Source of the DNA: Atherinomorus stipes
Lineage: Eukaryota; Chordata; Actinopteri; Atheriniformes; Atherinidae
Length of the DNA: 64,000 bases
Direction: 5' to 3'
Assembly (NCBI GenBank): GCA_023101725.1
Contig: JALJCO010010476.1
Coordinates: 2,607,001-2,671,000, forward strand
The notes beneath the pieces are model-generated. The model was not told the DNA's origin, ran no database searches, and saw only the letters and a program-made list of their open reading frames with translations. Both the position numbers and the translations under genes were made by a program. Shown piece by piece: positions 1 to 12,700 of this stretch (within the stretch, counting starts at the first letter, position 1; each line of letters opens with the position of its first letter).

Positions 1-770
1 TCCCACCAGCTGCCACAATTTGTTTTTAAGCTTTTTGTCCTAATCGGTACCATTTAACTTCACCTTCCCTAAAACTGTGTCAGTAAATCCTCATTATTTA
101 GTGAGCAGAGTAATGTATCCAAAATTAAAATGATCCAAAATATCAACTAACAATATAAGCAGGTTTAACATAAATGGCTGGCTGGTGGGAGTGTGCATAA
201 ACAGATGAAGGGGGATCTTCTCACTGCCTCTAAGATCAGTCTGACAATGTGTGAGTGAAGTTCCCACAGGAAAATTAGTAGTCTTCATTCAAAGTGACGA
301 CTTGACAAAGTCTGTTTGCTTCATTGTTCCTGCAAGGTGAAAGCCTAGTGAGTAACTGTGAGTAAAACTTGTAAAAACACAAACAAAAACACAGCATCAA
401 TTGTTTTTTACTTTATAAAATGGACTAGATGGTATATACAGTTTGGTAAATAAAATAATTTAAAAGTTAAACACCTCTTTTAGATTTGTCTCTCTACCTG
501 CAAATCCTTTCATGTCATTCTTCTTTATTTCAACCAAACTGGTTCTCTGTTGCTTTCTTCCTGTCTAACCCCCCACACACACAACTCAAATTACTTTCTC
601 CAAAATCTTGACAGCAATGAATCATTAACAGGGAGCACAGTCCGGTCAGTCTTCAGTCTAGTCCTCTTGAGCTCAAAAAGCCTCACACACCATCTCCGGT
701 CTGCTGCCTAATGAGGGGTTTTTGAGAGACTGCTGCACAATCAATAGTCATTAGAGGTGTATGGGAATAC
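1..770 (-). other. FMNL2 intron 10 (partial), no exon seen
   Basis: The FMNL2 exon ending at 771 has a GTATTC donor and is phase 0. The next expected exon (starting VASMQF in the family) is not in these 770 bases. The stretch is AT-rich and I see no repeat or other gene. Confidence 0.75.
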
Positions 771-3700
771 CATAAAGTCAATGTTGTTGTCTTCATTCTT
801 GAAGTACTCCATTAGCTTCTCAAATCGCTGCGTCTCCATACAGACCTGCAAAACAAACCACATATTTAGATGCAGAAAGGACTGGTGGAAGGAATCAGAA
901 ATTTGCATAAATGGTATTGAACCTCCTGCTTAGAATTAGAGCAAAACAATTCCTGATTTAGCCTAAATCATGTGTCACCATCAGTATTGTATGGAATTAA
1001 ACAGTGAATCCTGTTCAGAGACTATTGTTCTACAGCCTCCCACAATCTCAGAGAAAAAGAACAGGTTTTAGACTGATTATTAGTCTAATAAATTATTCAT
1101 ACACTGCTGCTTTCATCTTATTTACAGCAGGCATGGTTCCTTTGTGTTCAATAACATTTGCGGAAAAACTTTACCAAAAATACAGCATCTTTTTCTACAG
1201 AAAAAGCATGAGATTTAAGGTGACAAAGACAAAAACAGGGAGCAATCATAGAGATGCTCTGTGGTTCAGACATGGCACAAAGGGGGCAGTAAGACAGTAT
1301 AATAAAGAACTCAGAAGAAGTGGAGGCGTGTTTATCCCAAAAAAAGCCTCCCTGCATTCCCTTCCTTCAGAAACATATTAGACTCACCACGAAACAAAAA
1401 AGAAGGAGATAATAGCATTACCTTCTAATGACGTAAAAAAGGAGGAGGGGTAAAAAAAAAAGTCCTACATGCCCGAAGCTAGAACTATCGGAACCGTTTC
1501 TCAGCCTTCATCTCATTAGACGAGTTATAGACCCACTAAGCTCTGTTCTCCCACTAATGCCACTGTCGCTGAGAGCAATGCTCAATATTTCATTCACGGG
1601 TGTAAATATTACATTAACTGCAGTTGGCCCATGTTTGTGGGCTATATGGTACAAAATGGGAACGCTATTAGTGCCCGCTCCGTCAAACCTCCCACTCCTC
1701 TTTCCAGCAGCAGAAACCTCTTCCAGACAGGCAAAGGTCAGGAAAGGCTATCTGTTCCATCTGTCTCTGCCTTTCTTTTTCTTTAAAGCTTTGATGCGCT
1801 TGCCAAATCCTGTTAACACGAACATAACTGTTTTCTCTAAAGGCTGTGAGGGTCATCCTGTGTTATGCCGCTCAACCGGTGTCTGTAATCTGTTGACAAA
1901 AGGACTAATTCCTAGATGCTATCCCTTTGATGAGCAGCAAGGAATCTGCTGGAGGAGCATTCCTGTCCGGCTGAGTCACTGTTTGAAACTGCACGTTTGG
2001 AATGTAAAGACATATTGGTCTCTTAAGACTCTGGTTTTCCTCTGCACCGAGATCATACCTCCTTAAAGTTGTCGAATGCAGAGAGAATAATTTCATGGCC
2101 ACCTCTCACGAGACAAACTGCCGCCAGGAGCTCCAAAACCAGAGCTTTGGTTCTGTGAAACAGAAAGAAAGTAACAGCAGGGAAGGTTAGTGAATGACAA
2201 GTGCCAGCACAGCAGCAGAGCTGTACATACACACCGGGCAAAGAAAGTGGAAGTTGGTGTAATTTAAGATCATGTCACCACCGCACTGATATACATGGCA
2301 ATTACAGTGTTTATTGCAGTTAATGACTTCATAAGTTAATTACACCTTATGAGATTCAGCAACCTTGGCCAAAACCTACCAGGATATAAATTCTGGTTTG
2401 GTGTTTGTGTGTGTGTGTGTGTGTGTGTACATCCTGTTTCCACTTCATTCACAAAGGATGAGACTAAATGTGACAGGTGATGCAAAGTGGTTCCACATCA
2501 ACTTTTGAGGACATTTTTTTTAACCCTTGGGCATTTAAGTGAAAACAAAAGTACAGCCATGCACAAACAATAGAGTCCATCTGGTTGCTGTCTCAGTCAG
2601 CAGCTGCCAGTGTAGTGAAGTGTGCCAGCGGTGCTTTGACCCGCCTGTCAGGATGAAGAGGTCTCTGAGCAACAAAGACACTCGCTGCAGATCAGACCCC
2701 AGGTACACCGACACTAATGTGCCATTATGGATGTGGACCCGACTTATGCCCGTGTGCACTTTTTCTTCAAGCATTTTCAGCCGGTTTGAACTTACCTTGG
2801 GTTTTTATTGTTGAGACTTAGTGCAATTTCATTCACAGCATGTGGGTGGGACATGACCATGTTGAAACCATACTGGATGAGGAAAAAAAACAAAAATGAG
2901 AGGGAGAAAGACAGAGACAAATAAGCTAATTAACAGAGAAGAAGAGCCACTGAATAACCAAAAGGGTATTCCTCTGCATAATCAATTAAACATGAAGGAG
3001 CGAATTCAGTTTGGCTTCAGTTAGATGGCTGTGCTTCAGCTCAGAAGGGCATGCAGTCGGCGAGGATGCCCCCCTGTCGTTCGCAGAAAGCTGACCTGGT
3101 AGTTCATGATGGCACGCAGGCACATGATGCAGACGTGAACGTCGTCTTTCTTGCAAATCAGTCTGGAGTTTTTCAGCGTTCTCCTGCTTGGTAGTGTGCT
3201 GCAGCTAAAAGATAATGACAGTAAAAAACAAAATAAAAGTCTTTGAAAAGGGAAATATGGTTTGTTTTACTTAAGGTCTGTGTGCATCCAAACAACAGTT
3301 AAAAGGACCAGATAACCAAGAAAACATGCCATGCCATGTGTAAATTGTCCTGGTAACACATCATCATTCACATGGGGAGGTTGTAAAACTGCCACACCAC
3401 TTTCCATTGGCACACACAAAGGCTCTGTATGTAATGTACAGCTACATTTGGGGCCACAGGATGGCTTCTTTCAACTGTTTTAATTTAATGTCTTTCGCAA
3501 AGTTATCACTCACAGCAAACACAATAGCAGCCAGTGTTTTGCATGTAACGCAGTGAATTGTGGAGCTTTATGTGTTGAAAAAAACAAGGCCTCTTCTGCC
3601 TCTGCTGGAGCAGCAGAAGTGCTGAAGATTATGCAGAGCCAGGCAGAGCAAAACAGTTTATTTTAACACTTTCGTCACGAGGTTCAATTACGAGCCTGAG

Positions 3701-6700
3701 TTCTTGGGAGGAAAAAAAGTGTCTTGAGGCTACTGTTAGACACGCTGATTCCTGTCGGCTCGCATGCCTGTGGGCGTGACTCCTCTGTGAGTCACAACAC
3801 AGCTTGTGAACGTACATGTGAAGATGTCCTACAGGAAGAGACAGCAGTCTTAGGACAAAGATGGGTAAGAGTTCATGTTAACATGCTGTGATAAAGCTTA
3901 CACTTGTGGCAAAGAAAAACTTAGCTGGCTGAGTGTAAAATTAGTTCCCTGAAACAAACATACGGGATTTACAAACATCCTCTAGCAGAACTGGAGTGTT
4001 GGCTTCACAGTAAAGTAAAAATAACTTTAGAGGACTTCTATCCAGGGGTTTTTCCTCTACAGATTAATCAGCATCCAAACTGAGGAGCAGCAGAATTAAG
4101 AGGAAATGAGTAAGCTATGTTTATTAATCTCAAACCAATTCTTCAATGATTACATAAGAGATGTGTGAGGCCTTGGCCTGCTTTGACATGTCTGACATGG
4201 TTCAGCTAAACCCCAGATTAAAACCCAACCCTGCAGATCCAAACTGGCACAGAGGTGGAAAAAAGGAAAAGAAAGAACCCTCAATGATTCAGCCTGTTCT
4301 TATCAAATAAACATGAACATAGTAGTTCCAATTTGAAAATACAGGAGAATTTCGATATCTATAGGGTGGTTTGAGAGAGCTACAACAATAAAATTTCAAA
4401 TTACAGAAAGGACAAAGAGTAAATGTGTTGTAAAGGTTCAGCTGATGTGAACCAAACAAGATTTTAACCCATCACTTTATCTGTGAAAATAGGTGCGAAT
4501 GACCCAGATAGGAGATAAATGATAGAATATGAATGTGAGTTCCTTTCCTTAGATACAGCAAATGCTCCACAATCATAAAACAATCCATAACAATGACAGC
4601 ATATTTTGCTGAAAGCTGGTCAAACACAGAGAGAAAAAAAACAGGTGAACTACCATGGGTGGTCTAAACTCCAAAACTACTGTACCACAGACAGAACAAC
4701 AAGAAACAATAGTACTACAGCTACAGTATATAAATACAGTTCTAACATCTACGGGCTACAAGCTGACTCCTGACTCCACAGACATACCGTCTTGTTTGAG
4801 AACACTTTGGACAGTTCACTGCACTCAGCGTCCTTCAAGATGGCATTTGGGAGAAAATACAGATAAGACTTTATTTGGCATCCAGGAGTTGGCAGTAACT
4901 TGGTTCTCATTAGTTTAAAGCCTACCTATAGCACAGGAGGGGAAAAGATGCTACACAATGGACATTAGGAATTCTAAAAGCTTAGATTAAAACCTTCATT
5001 ATCAGTGTGACGTTTCTCATTTGCCATGGAGGAAAAATATAAAGCATCCAAAATACAGAAAAGTTCAAGAAGCCACCTATTCTATCTGTAACAGTTGCAA
5101 CTTTAGCTCTTGCGGGGCTGCTGGAGAAACTAGGCTAATTTCTGCTCATTCAAGGAACCACACAAGCAGCACACAGACACAGAGGAGGGAACAATGAGTG
5201 CAGAAAACCCATTTTCTCCAAGGAAAGGAGAATCCAGTCTCAAGCGCAGGAGGTGGGAGGGGAGCAGGCTGGCAGTACAAATAATTCACATCCCCTGACA
5301 CAGACAGCGGGACAAATAAACTGGGAAGCTCTAGCAGGGAGGTATAAAGTACAATGAGGCAAAAAAAAAAAGGGGGGGGGGGGGGGGGGGGGGGGGTTGC
5401 TGTGTATGGGAATGCATGTGTGAATGCCTGCCCATGGCATTATGTTTGGGTCTGTTTCTTAGGACGGGAACAGGGATGCAGAAAGCTGACTGTGAGCCAG
5501 CAGTGTGAATCTGAGACCTGCCTGCTGTCGAAGAGTGGCAGACAAAAGAGCAGATGACTACGGATGAAGACCAGGACAAAACAGAAGAGACAGTCAACCT
5601 CGCTGTGGACACACTGACCATTTGCACACGTTGAACACGCTTAAAGACACAACAAATTTGACAGGTTTCAGTCTCTATAAATAAAATGAAATAAATAGGA
5701 TCTAGGCAAGTTAGGGCTGTCAGTCAATTAATATTTTTAATGGTGATTAATGACGAGTGTCATGAGTTAACTCATGTTAATTGAAATTAACTACAAATCT
5801 TGACTCTGTTTTACATGTACTGCTAACAAGATAATATATTTTACAAAGTTAACTTTGCAGCCTACAGCCACAAAAGGGCACTCCAGGCTTGTAACAACCA
5901 CATGCTGCTCCGAGAACAAAGATCCCAACAAGGACTTTTTGCAGCGAGAAGAGTTCATTTTGGACATCTGACTGTACTCTGTGTGGTGGAACAAATCCAC
6001 TTCAAACATGTTTGTCTGCTTTCTTACTTATCATGTTTGTAATTTACAAGCATAGTCTTTGATCGGGGAAGTTTTACCCGTCAGATATAGGCCTATATGA
6101 AAAATATGAAAATCGTCACAAGTTCTATTTCTTTCCTTTTAATTTCCAGCCAATGTTACCAGAGGGTCTCCGAGGGATTGAAATTGGGATCTTGGTGAAC
6201 TTGCTCAGTGGTACGTTGTTTGTTGGACTCACTGGCTTGTTGTGTTAACTTAGCCTCCCATGTTATTTATGCTGGCAAAGTGGCAAAACTTTAAAGCTAA
6301 ACTTTCCATTTCTAAGTGCCGTTACCCATCTCTGTACCCATTTCTGCAACCGCAGTGTTGGGTTTTTTTGTGATACTTTCTGAAACTACGCAGACAGGTT
6401 GGGGCACAGACCATGCATGTGTTAAAAACAGTGCCATTAAAAGAAATTTACGTGAACGCCTTATTAACCCGTTAACTTTGACAGCACTATGGTACAGTAA
6501 GTGTTGGAAGCACTAACCCTTGTCTAATGATTTCATAGTTTTGTAAATAAATTTCAGGATATTCTCTTGTCAAGCTTCTAGATGAGGCACTTTATAAATG
6601 TGCCTTAGAAATATTGGGTTAGCATCTAAACTTCTGTTTAAGAAATGCGTGAAAATAGTTTTTTTCCTTTCTTATTAACAGTATTTTAAACAAGTGGAAA

Positions 6701-9700
6701 ACTTCTTACTGTTTTTAAACTGATACAAAACAACTTAATGACAGTGGCTGACTTGATCATAATACAAAGGTCTCATTAAGACGATGTGTACTTCATTGAC
6801 TCAATAATGCTCTTTGTGCACAATGTGTTCAGGTTAAACTCTTCTAACTAAAGGATTAGAGGTGACAGAAGTCAGCCCGAGTGCTGTACCGAAATAATAA
6901 TGGAATGACAGGAAGGATTAGAGAAATAATGCATGGCTGAATAGGATTTTTGCTACAGAGCATATATCAGCATGGGCTTATGAATAAACTGGTGAAATCC
7001 TGTGCGCACTGGGTTTGGAGTTACAAGGGTTCATGTGGGGTTTGTAAATTATGTGAGGAAAAACAAACAGGAAAGATCCTTCGCCTGTCACATGATGAGG
7101 TGTCAGTCATGTGTCATAATCATGAGTCCAACAAGCCCCAAAAAAATCCAGACAAAAAAGCACCCCCCCGCGTGTGTTTTAAGCCATTTAAAGTCTTACA
7201 GACCACATGACTACATAAAGGGGCAGCTGAGGCATCATATGAAATGTGTGACTTCTCAAAATAATCGTACTGCCTCTACCAAACACTGGGAAGAAGGAAT
7301 GCTTAAAGTCAACTGTTAAAAGCTGATAACTATCAAATGAACATGGCTAACAGTTAAGTTATGAAGGAGTTTTGTAATGCGGTTGTGTGAGTGTGTGCTT
7401 ATCGTACCGTAACGTGGAATGACGCCCGACTCGGCTGATGCCGTTCCCAGTAATGGGAGACGGAAGGGTGCTTCCTCCATGTAGGTCTTCTATAGAGCGA
7501 CTCCAGGGCTTAGACTTATCCATCGCAGCCTCTGTGTTGTTCTCCACACACTCACCATCATATCTGCAGGGCAATGGAAACATGTAAAAAAATAAAATAA
7601 AATTCCACTTTTTTTTCCCGTATCCTTCCTCTTTTCTTCCCAAATCTATTGGAAAGGGGAAGATAGAGAGAAAATGTAGGGATAAAGAAGATGGACTTCA
7701 GAGGGAGAAACTGAATCACTTCACCAGTTGCAAGGTGTTGTGCCAAAATCTCCCACCTTGTAGATTAGACTTAGGTAAAATATCTGAGCCCCATTTCTCG
7801 ACTCGTTTATTAAATTAAACTAATTATAACACCTCTAAATACATGCAGACATGTGCTCCTTTTATGGAGTTAGCGCCTGTGTTGGCTATGAAGATCAGTT
7901 TTCATCTTGAAACTCACATTTCTCAACTTATTGTATATGCTTGGCAAATGATTATTTTTGAGGCCAATCCTAAAACTTTTTTTTTTTTTTAAACACTATC
8001 CCATAATGATCCATGCATGTAATAGTCAGCCTCAGAGCTACCTAAACACAGTATGTCAACTTTGAATTCTTTATTGTTCACAGTGACATGACCCAGCAGA
8101 TACAAAGCCTCAAAAAAAAAAAAAAAAAAAAGAAAAGCATAATAAAGCCATGACTGACTTTAATCGACATGCTCTGAGCCAGTTAATATAGCAGCTGACG
8201 TAAATATGGATGCACATATTAAGGTAAGTGAGCATGCTCGTGCTAACATTAGTGCCAACATTCGCTTATTGCCCTCCTTTTATCCAAATGGTCACCTCTG
8301 CTTAAGAAAAAAAAAACAACCAAATATTAAACCTGAGGCTTCAGCACTGTAGTCTACAACCTACTAGCTAATGGCACTGTGGTTCCCTCCACTTCTTTTA
8401 CACAGCCTACATTTCTGACAGGAAGAGTGAGAAAGAAAGCTCATGTTTTGTTATACTTGGCAGCTCTAAGGCATACCTGCTAGGATCCATTTCAGCTTTT
8501 GGACGGACCCTTTCCATGACTTTAATCTGCTGCTACAGGACTGGATAAATACAATTTTACAGCTAACCATTCATAATGTAGATAGACTATAAAAACATAT
8601 GGTGAAGTGGAGGGCTGAATTAAAAATGTAACCATCAAATTGTCTGGCCCTGAACAGGGACCGTGTTAGTGACTAATAATCACCCAGTCTGTTCATGAAT
8701 GGAAGCATATGGTTGGGAAATACACAGTGCTGATGTGTCAGCAATGTGCTTTGAGAGACTCAGTGTTTCTGACAACCAGGCAGCAGTGATGGTGGTGCTG
8801 GCGCTGTGTAGAGATGCATCATCAGCCGTACAGAATAGTGCTGTTGTGTTGGTTACTAGTTCTGTACAGTATAAGACATAGTGACTTAGAGATAAAGAGC
8901 ATGTAGCGACTTACGTGACAGCATACTGTGCAAAAGAAAGGTACTCCACCAGCACGTCCAGGCCCTTGTTCGCCTCATTTAAGAATTCCCTCACCCACCT
9001 GAGTGAGGAAGAAAACAAGTTAATCAACAGGAGACTTTTCTTCAAATACATGAGAAAACTAGACTTTTCCAAAACAGAAATGTTAATCAGAAAACCACTG
9101 TCTTAGTCATATCTGGCCATCTGATGTTTTCAGATTATTCACGTTGCTCCTTCTCATCACCAAGAATGTAATTATCCTGTCTCAGTGGAGCAAATGAATC
9201 ACAAATACATATATTTGAAAAAGCAGTGGAATAAACACAGCCTTAAACAGCATCACATTATTATGTCTTCCCCTTTTGTTTCTTCTTCACCACCCCAGAC
9301 AAATAATCTACGGCAAGGACAATTCCAAAGAATGATAAAGATGTTTTGTGTTTTTTAACTTTCCAAACAGGCAGTGAAGCGGGCCGTCCATTCGGTACTT
9401 TGCATGCATTTGTGTTTTTTTTTTCTTCCCTGTTTTTGCACAGAAAAGCAGAGTCCTTCACTGGAAAGCTCTTGCAACCTTTGGTATGAGCTGCTAACAT
9501 CACTTTCAGAGGATCTCTATTAAATTGTCACCTTTTTGTATAAATGTAGCATCTCTTTTTTTTTTTTTTTAATTTCAGCCACAAGTTTTGCAACAAGCCT
9601 GACCGGTCATTGATTAAGGCATAAAGATATCCACTATCTTTTAAGACAAAGTCATTGTTATTTAGTGCTACTGCACTTTAAGTTAACTACTTAAACACCC

Positions 9701-12700
9701 CCCCAGCTGCTTCCTCACCGACTCCCCTATGGTGAAGCTAGATAGGCCTGAGTCAGCCTAACAGGAGCGCCTAGTAAAGCGGTGCCTGGCAGGGCTGGTT
9801 GTATTTTAAGAGCTTGGAGGTGTGGCCTCATCGGAGCACATGGTAATCATTACCACAGGGCACCAACTGACAATCCACCCATTCACCACATGTCTGTGAC
9901 CACGGTGCAACATGTCAGACGGAGGCAGGCAGGCGGGGAGCCAGGGTTAGCATCAGAGCATCAGCGACGTTTGCATGAGGACAATCTGCTTATTATACAC
10001 AGCCTGCATGATTGATAAAATTCTTTGCTTCACCTCTGAAAAGAAGGAGTAATTATTCACTGCCTGAGTGGGTGACATTGTGTTCTTTGCCATTAACAGC
10101 CCAGGCCCTCTCGATCTCCCTCTGTCTTTATGGTAATGCGTCATTGTTTAATCTAGATTGGTTAGATTATTCATCTAATCTAGTTTACCGACATGAGGTC
10201 TTTTTTAAAAGAGTTAATCCTTGTAAACAATGTTTCAACTGGTCAGCCAGACGGACTCCGACTGGTGTGTGTTTTGGTTAAAAGCACAGAATCTGATCAG
10301 TGTGGAAACAGTGCATAGGAGTGTAGAGACTGTGTTGCCAGACGCAGGAGCTCATTTGTGTGACTGTCAGTGACAAATTAAAGTTATGTGCGTGGGAGGA
10401 AAAGAGAAAAACAGACAAATCAAGAGGCACTGCTCAAATTGTAGAGTAATTTAGCTTTTTTTTCTTGTAGTTTGTGACCAGGCGGATGCTCTCACGGTTG
10501 CCTCTTCATGTTCTTTGCAAGATCTTCACATCTCCTGACCATTCACCTGCAACGCAGCCCTAAACTACTAGTTTTATAACCAAATTTTGGCTGGAATGTG
10601 GCAAAAGAAATCAAATATCTGATGATAGAGCACTTTTTTTTCCCCCAACGGAAAAATTTACCATGAATATTTTAGTAACTTAACTGTTCCAACATTTATT
10701 ATCATCCATCTAAAAGCACCCTCCCAATTCCCTTAGTTTCTGTTACCTGGTGTACTAGTTTTCATTTAAAGTTCAAATGCAGCACCTCTCTATATATTTT
10801 GAGATGATAAATAAGGGAGAGAGAAACAGAGGGGACGACTGTAACCAGATGAATATAATGAGATATTATGCAACTTCTTTTGTGCTGGGCTTTGAGCAAC
10901 AACCTCAACCAAAAACTTGGAAAGGCCTGTTCTTTGTAAGACAGTTGGGATTGAAAAAGCCAATAAACCTGCATTTAGTGCATCTTTATGATACACAGGT
11001 TTTCCATATGATTACAGCACCCCTTCTGGCTCACTTAACTGAAGTGCCAGCGGTCTGGCAGAGCAACTTTCCCACTTATAGAAAAGACACGTCTAAAAAT
11101 CTCATGGACTTTGTTGTTGAGTACCTGAAGTTAATGTGAAAACTCTGCAGAGCAGTGACAGGTCAGGGGAAAACTGTCCCTAGAAGCACTTCTGCAGCAG
11201 CACAGAAACATACTACTTTTTGTCTAAAAAGATGTCCAACACTTCTGTGGCCAGATTGCGATGACCACCCTCCTCTCGAGGCTAACACAAACAGAAGCTT
11301 GTGCAGTTCATCTCAAAGCAGTTTCATGCACCACTGCATTGACAATCAGCCAGGAATCCCGTCTATGTTGAGAGGAAATTGTTTTCCCTTGAACTAAATT
11401 AATGAATAACCCATTTCTTTCTCTATGTAGTTGAGCTAGTTATGCTTTCATTTCCACAAAAACTGATGAATTAGACAGACATTGTATTATGTCTAGTATT
11501 CATTGTGTGTCCTCTTCTCCATTTGGTATTCTTTGGGGGAAAAAAAAGTTTCTTTAATACTACAAATCCCGGGATACAATAGTTCTCACAAGTAATTGAG
11601 CAACCCGTCACACCCTGTAGTGACACAGTTACTATGAACTATACTATCTCTCAAAGAGATATTGATCTTTCCTCGAGGCTGACTGTGAAGCATTGCCTCA
11701 GTATCAGCTGCTACAGGTTTGGGCTTGTTATCCTAGAATACCTGACATTGCAGATGAATATAACCGTGTTTCTGTTGTGAAAGCAAGATCTCTTTAGCAA
11801 TAATCCATATTATATCTCCTGAGGATGGCAGACTGAAGTTGTGCAGCCCAACTACAGCAAGAAAAATGTGTTTTCCATCCAGAGGCTGTTCATGTGTCAG
11901 CTGCTCTGAACAATCCATCGATTCATCTTTCCCTCATCTCCACATGGCTTTTGGTGTAATATTAGGTCAGAGCAAAGATTCAGATGGGGGAGGGTGGTGT
12001 TTAGTGGCAACGTTTGCGTCTCAGAGTGTCTGGAATTCCAGACTTTTCCTCTTAAATCTAATATAATGAAAGGTCCAGGACACGCAACACTACACAAACT
12101 TCACGCAGTCTTTCAGTGACTCACCCTATATGATTGGTCCGTAACGAAATCTCCAGTTCTCTCAGGACTTGGGTGGACTCCTGTACCCTCCGTCTGAATT
12201 TCTGAGGAAAGAAAAAAAGAAAAACAAAAGCAAGGGGTTCAGTTTCATCATACTCCTGTAAATCACGATGTGGTAATACAGAGATGAGAGATGTTTTGGC
12301 TGAAGCAAACTTTCTCTGACAGAAATGTCAGACAAACAGACACAGAAGCAACCACAGTGACATTTAGAAGTAAAAGTGAGCCGGCTGTTAAGCATGCACC
12401 AATTACAAAAATAACAGGAAAAAAGATGGGATTGAGTTGTGCTCCAAGTACTTTTAGGTTGGCCTTTTACAGGAGAGTAACCATTAACCAACAGAAAACT
12501 AGCTGACTCACTGGAAACCATGAAAATAGCTGTTTTTAACTGCTTTTGTGGCTTTTAAATAATGAGTCTAAAGCTGGTTATTAAATGGCCAAACTTTGTA
12601 CTCTGATTCAAATTGCTCCTGGAAGCAACATGGCAAAAAGTGAGTGACCTAACTGGCCATCTGACAACCCCCCATCGGCAGCTACGTAGACACACACATT

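Larger units (their letters stand above)
3205..7407 (-). other. FMNL2 intron 6
   Basis: A 4.2 kb intron. It holds a hAT-like element at 5,712-6,489 and a 25-base G run at 5,372-5,396 directly after an A run. I see nothing else in the remaining sequence. Confidence 0.7.

Noticed and set aside
1557..2066. 169-codon plus-strand open frame
   Set aside because: It has no recognisable domain, overlaps FMNL2 intron 9 and touches exon 9 in antisense. Chance frame.
5240..5557. Proline- and glycine-rich open frames on both strands
   Set aside because: They come from the 25-base G run and carry no other coding sign.
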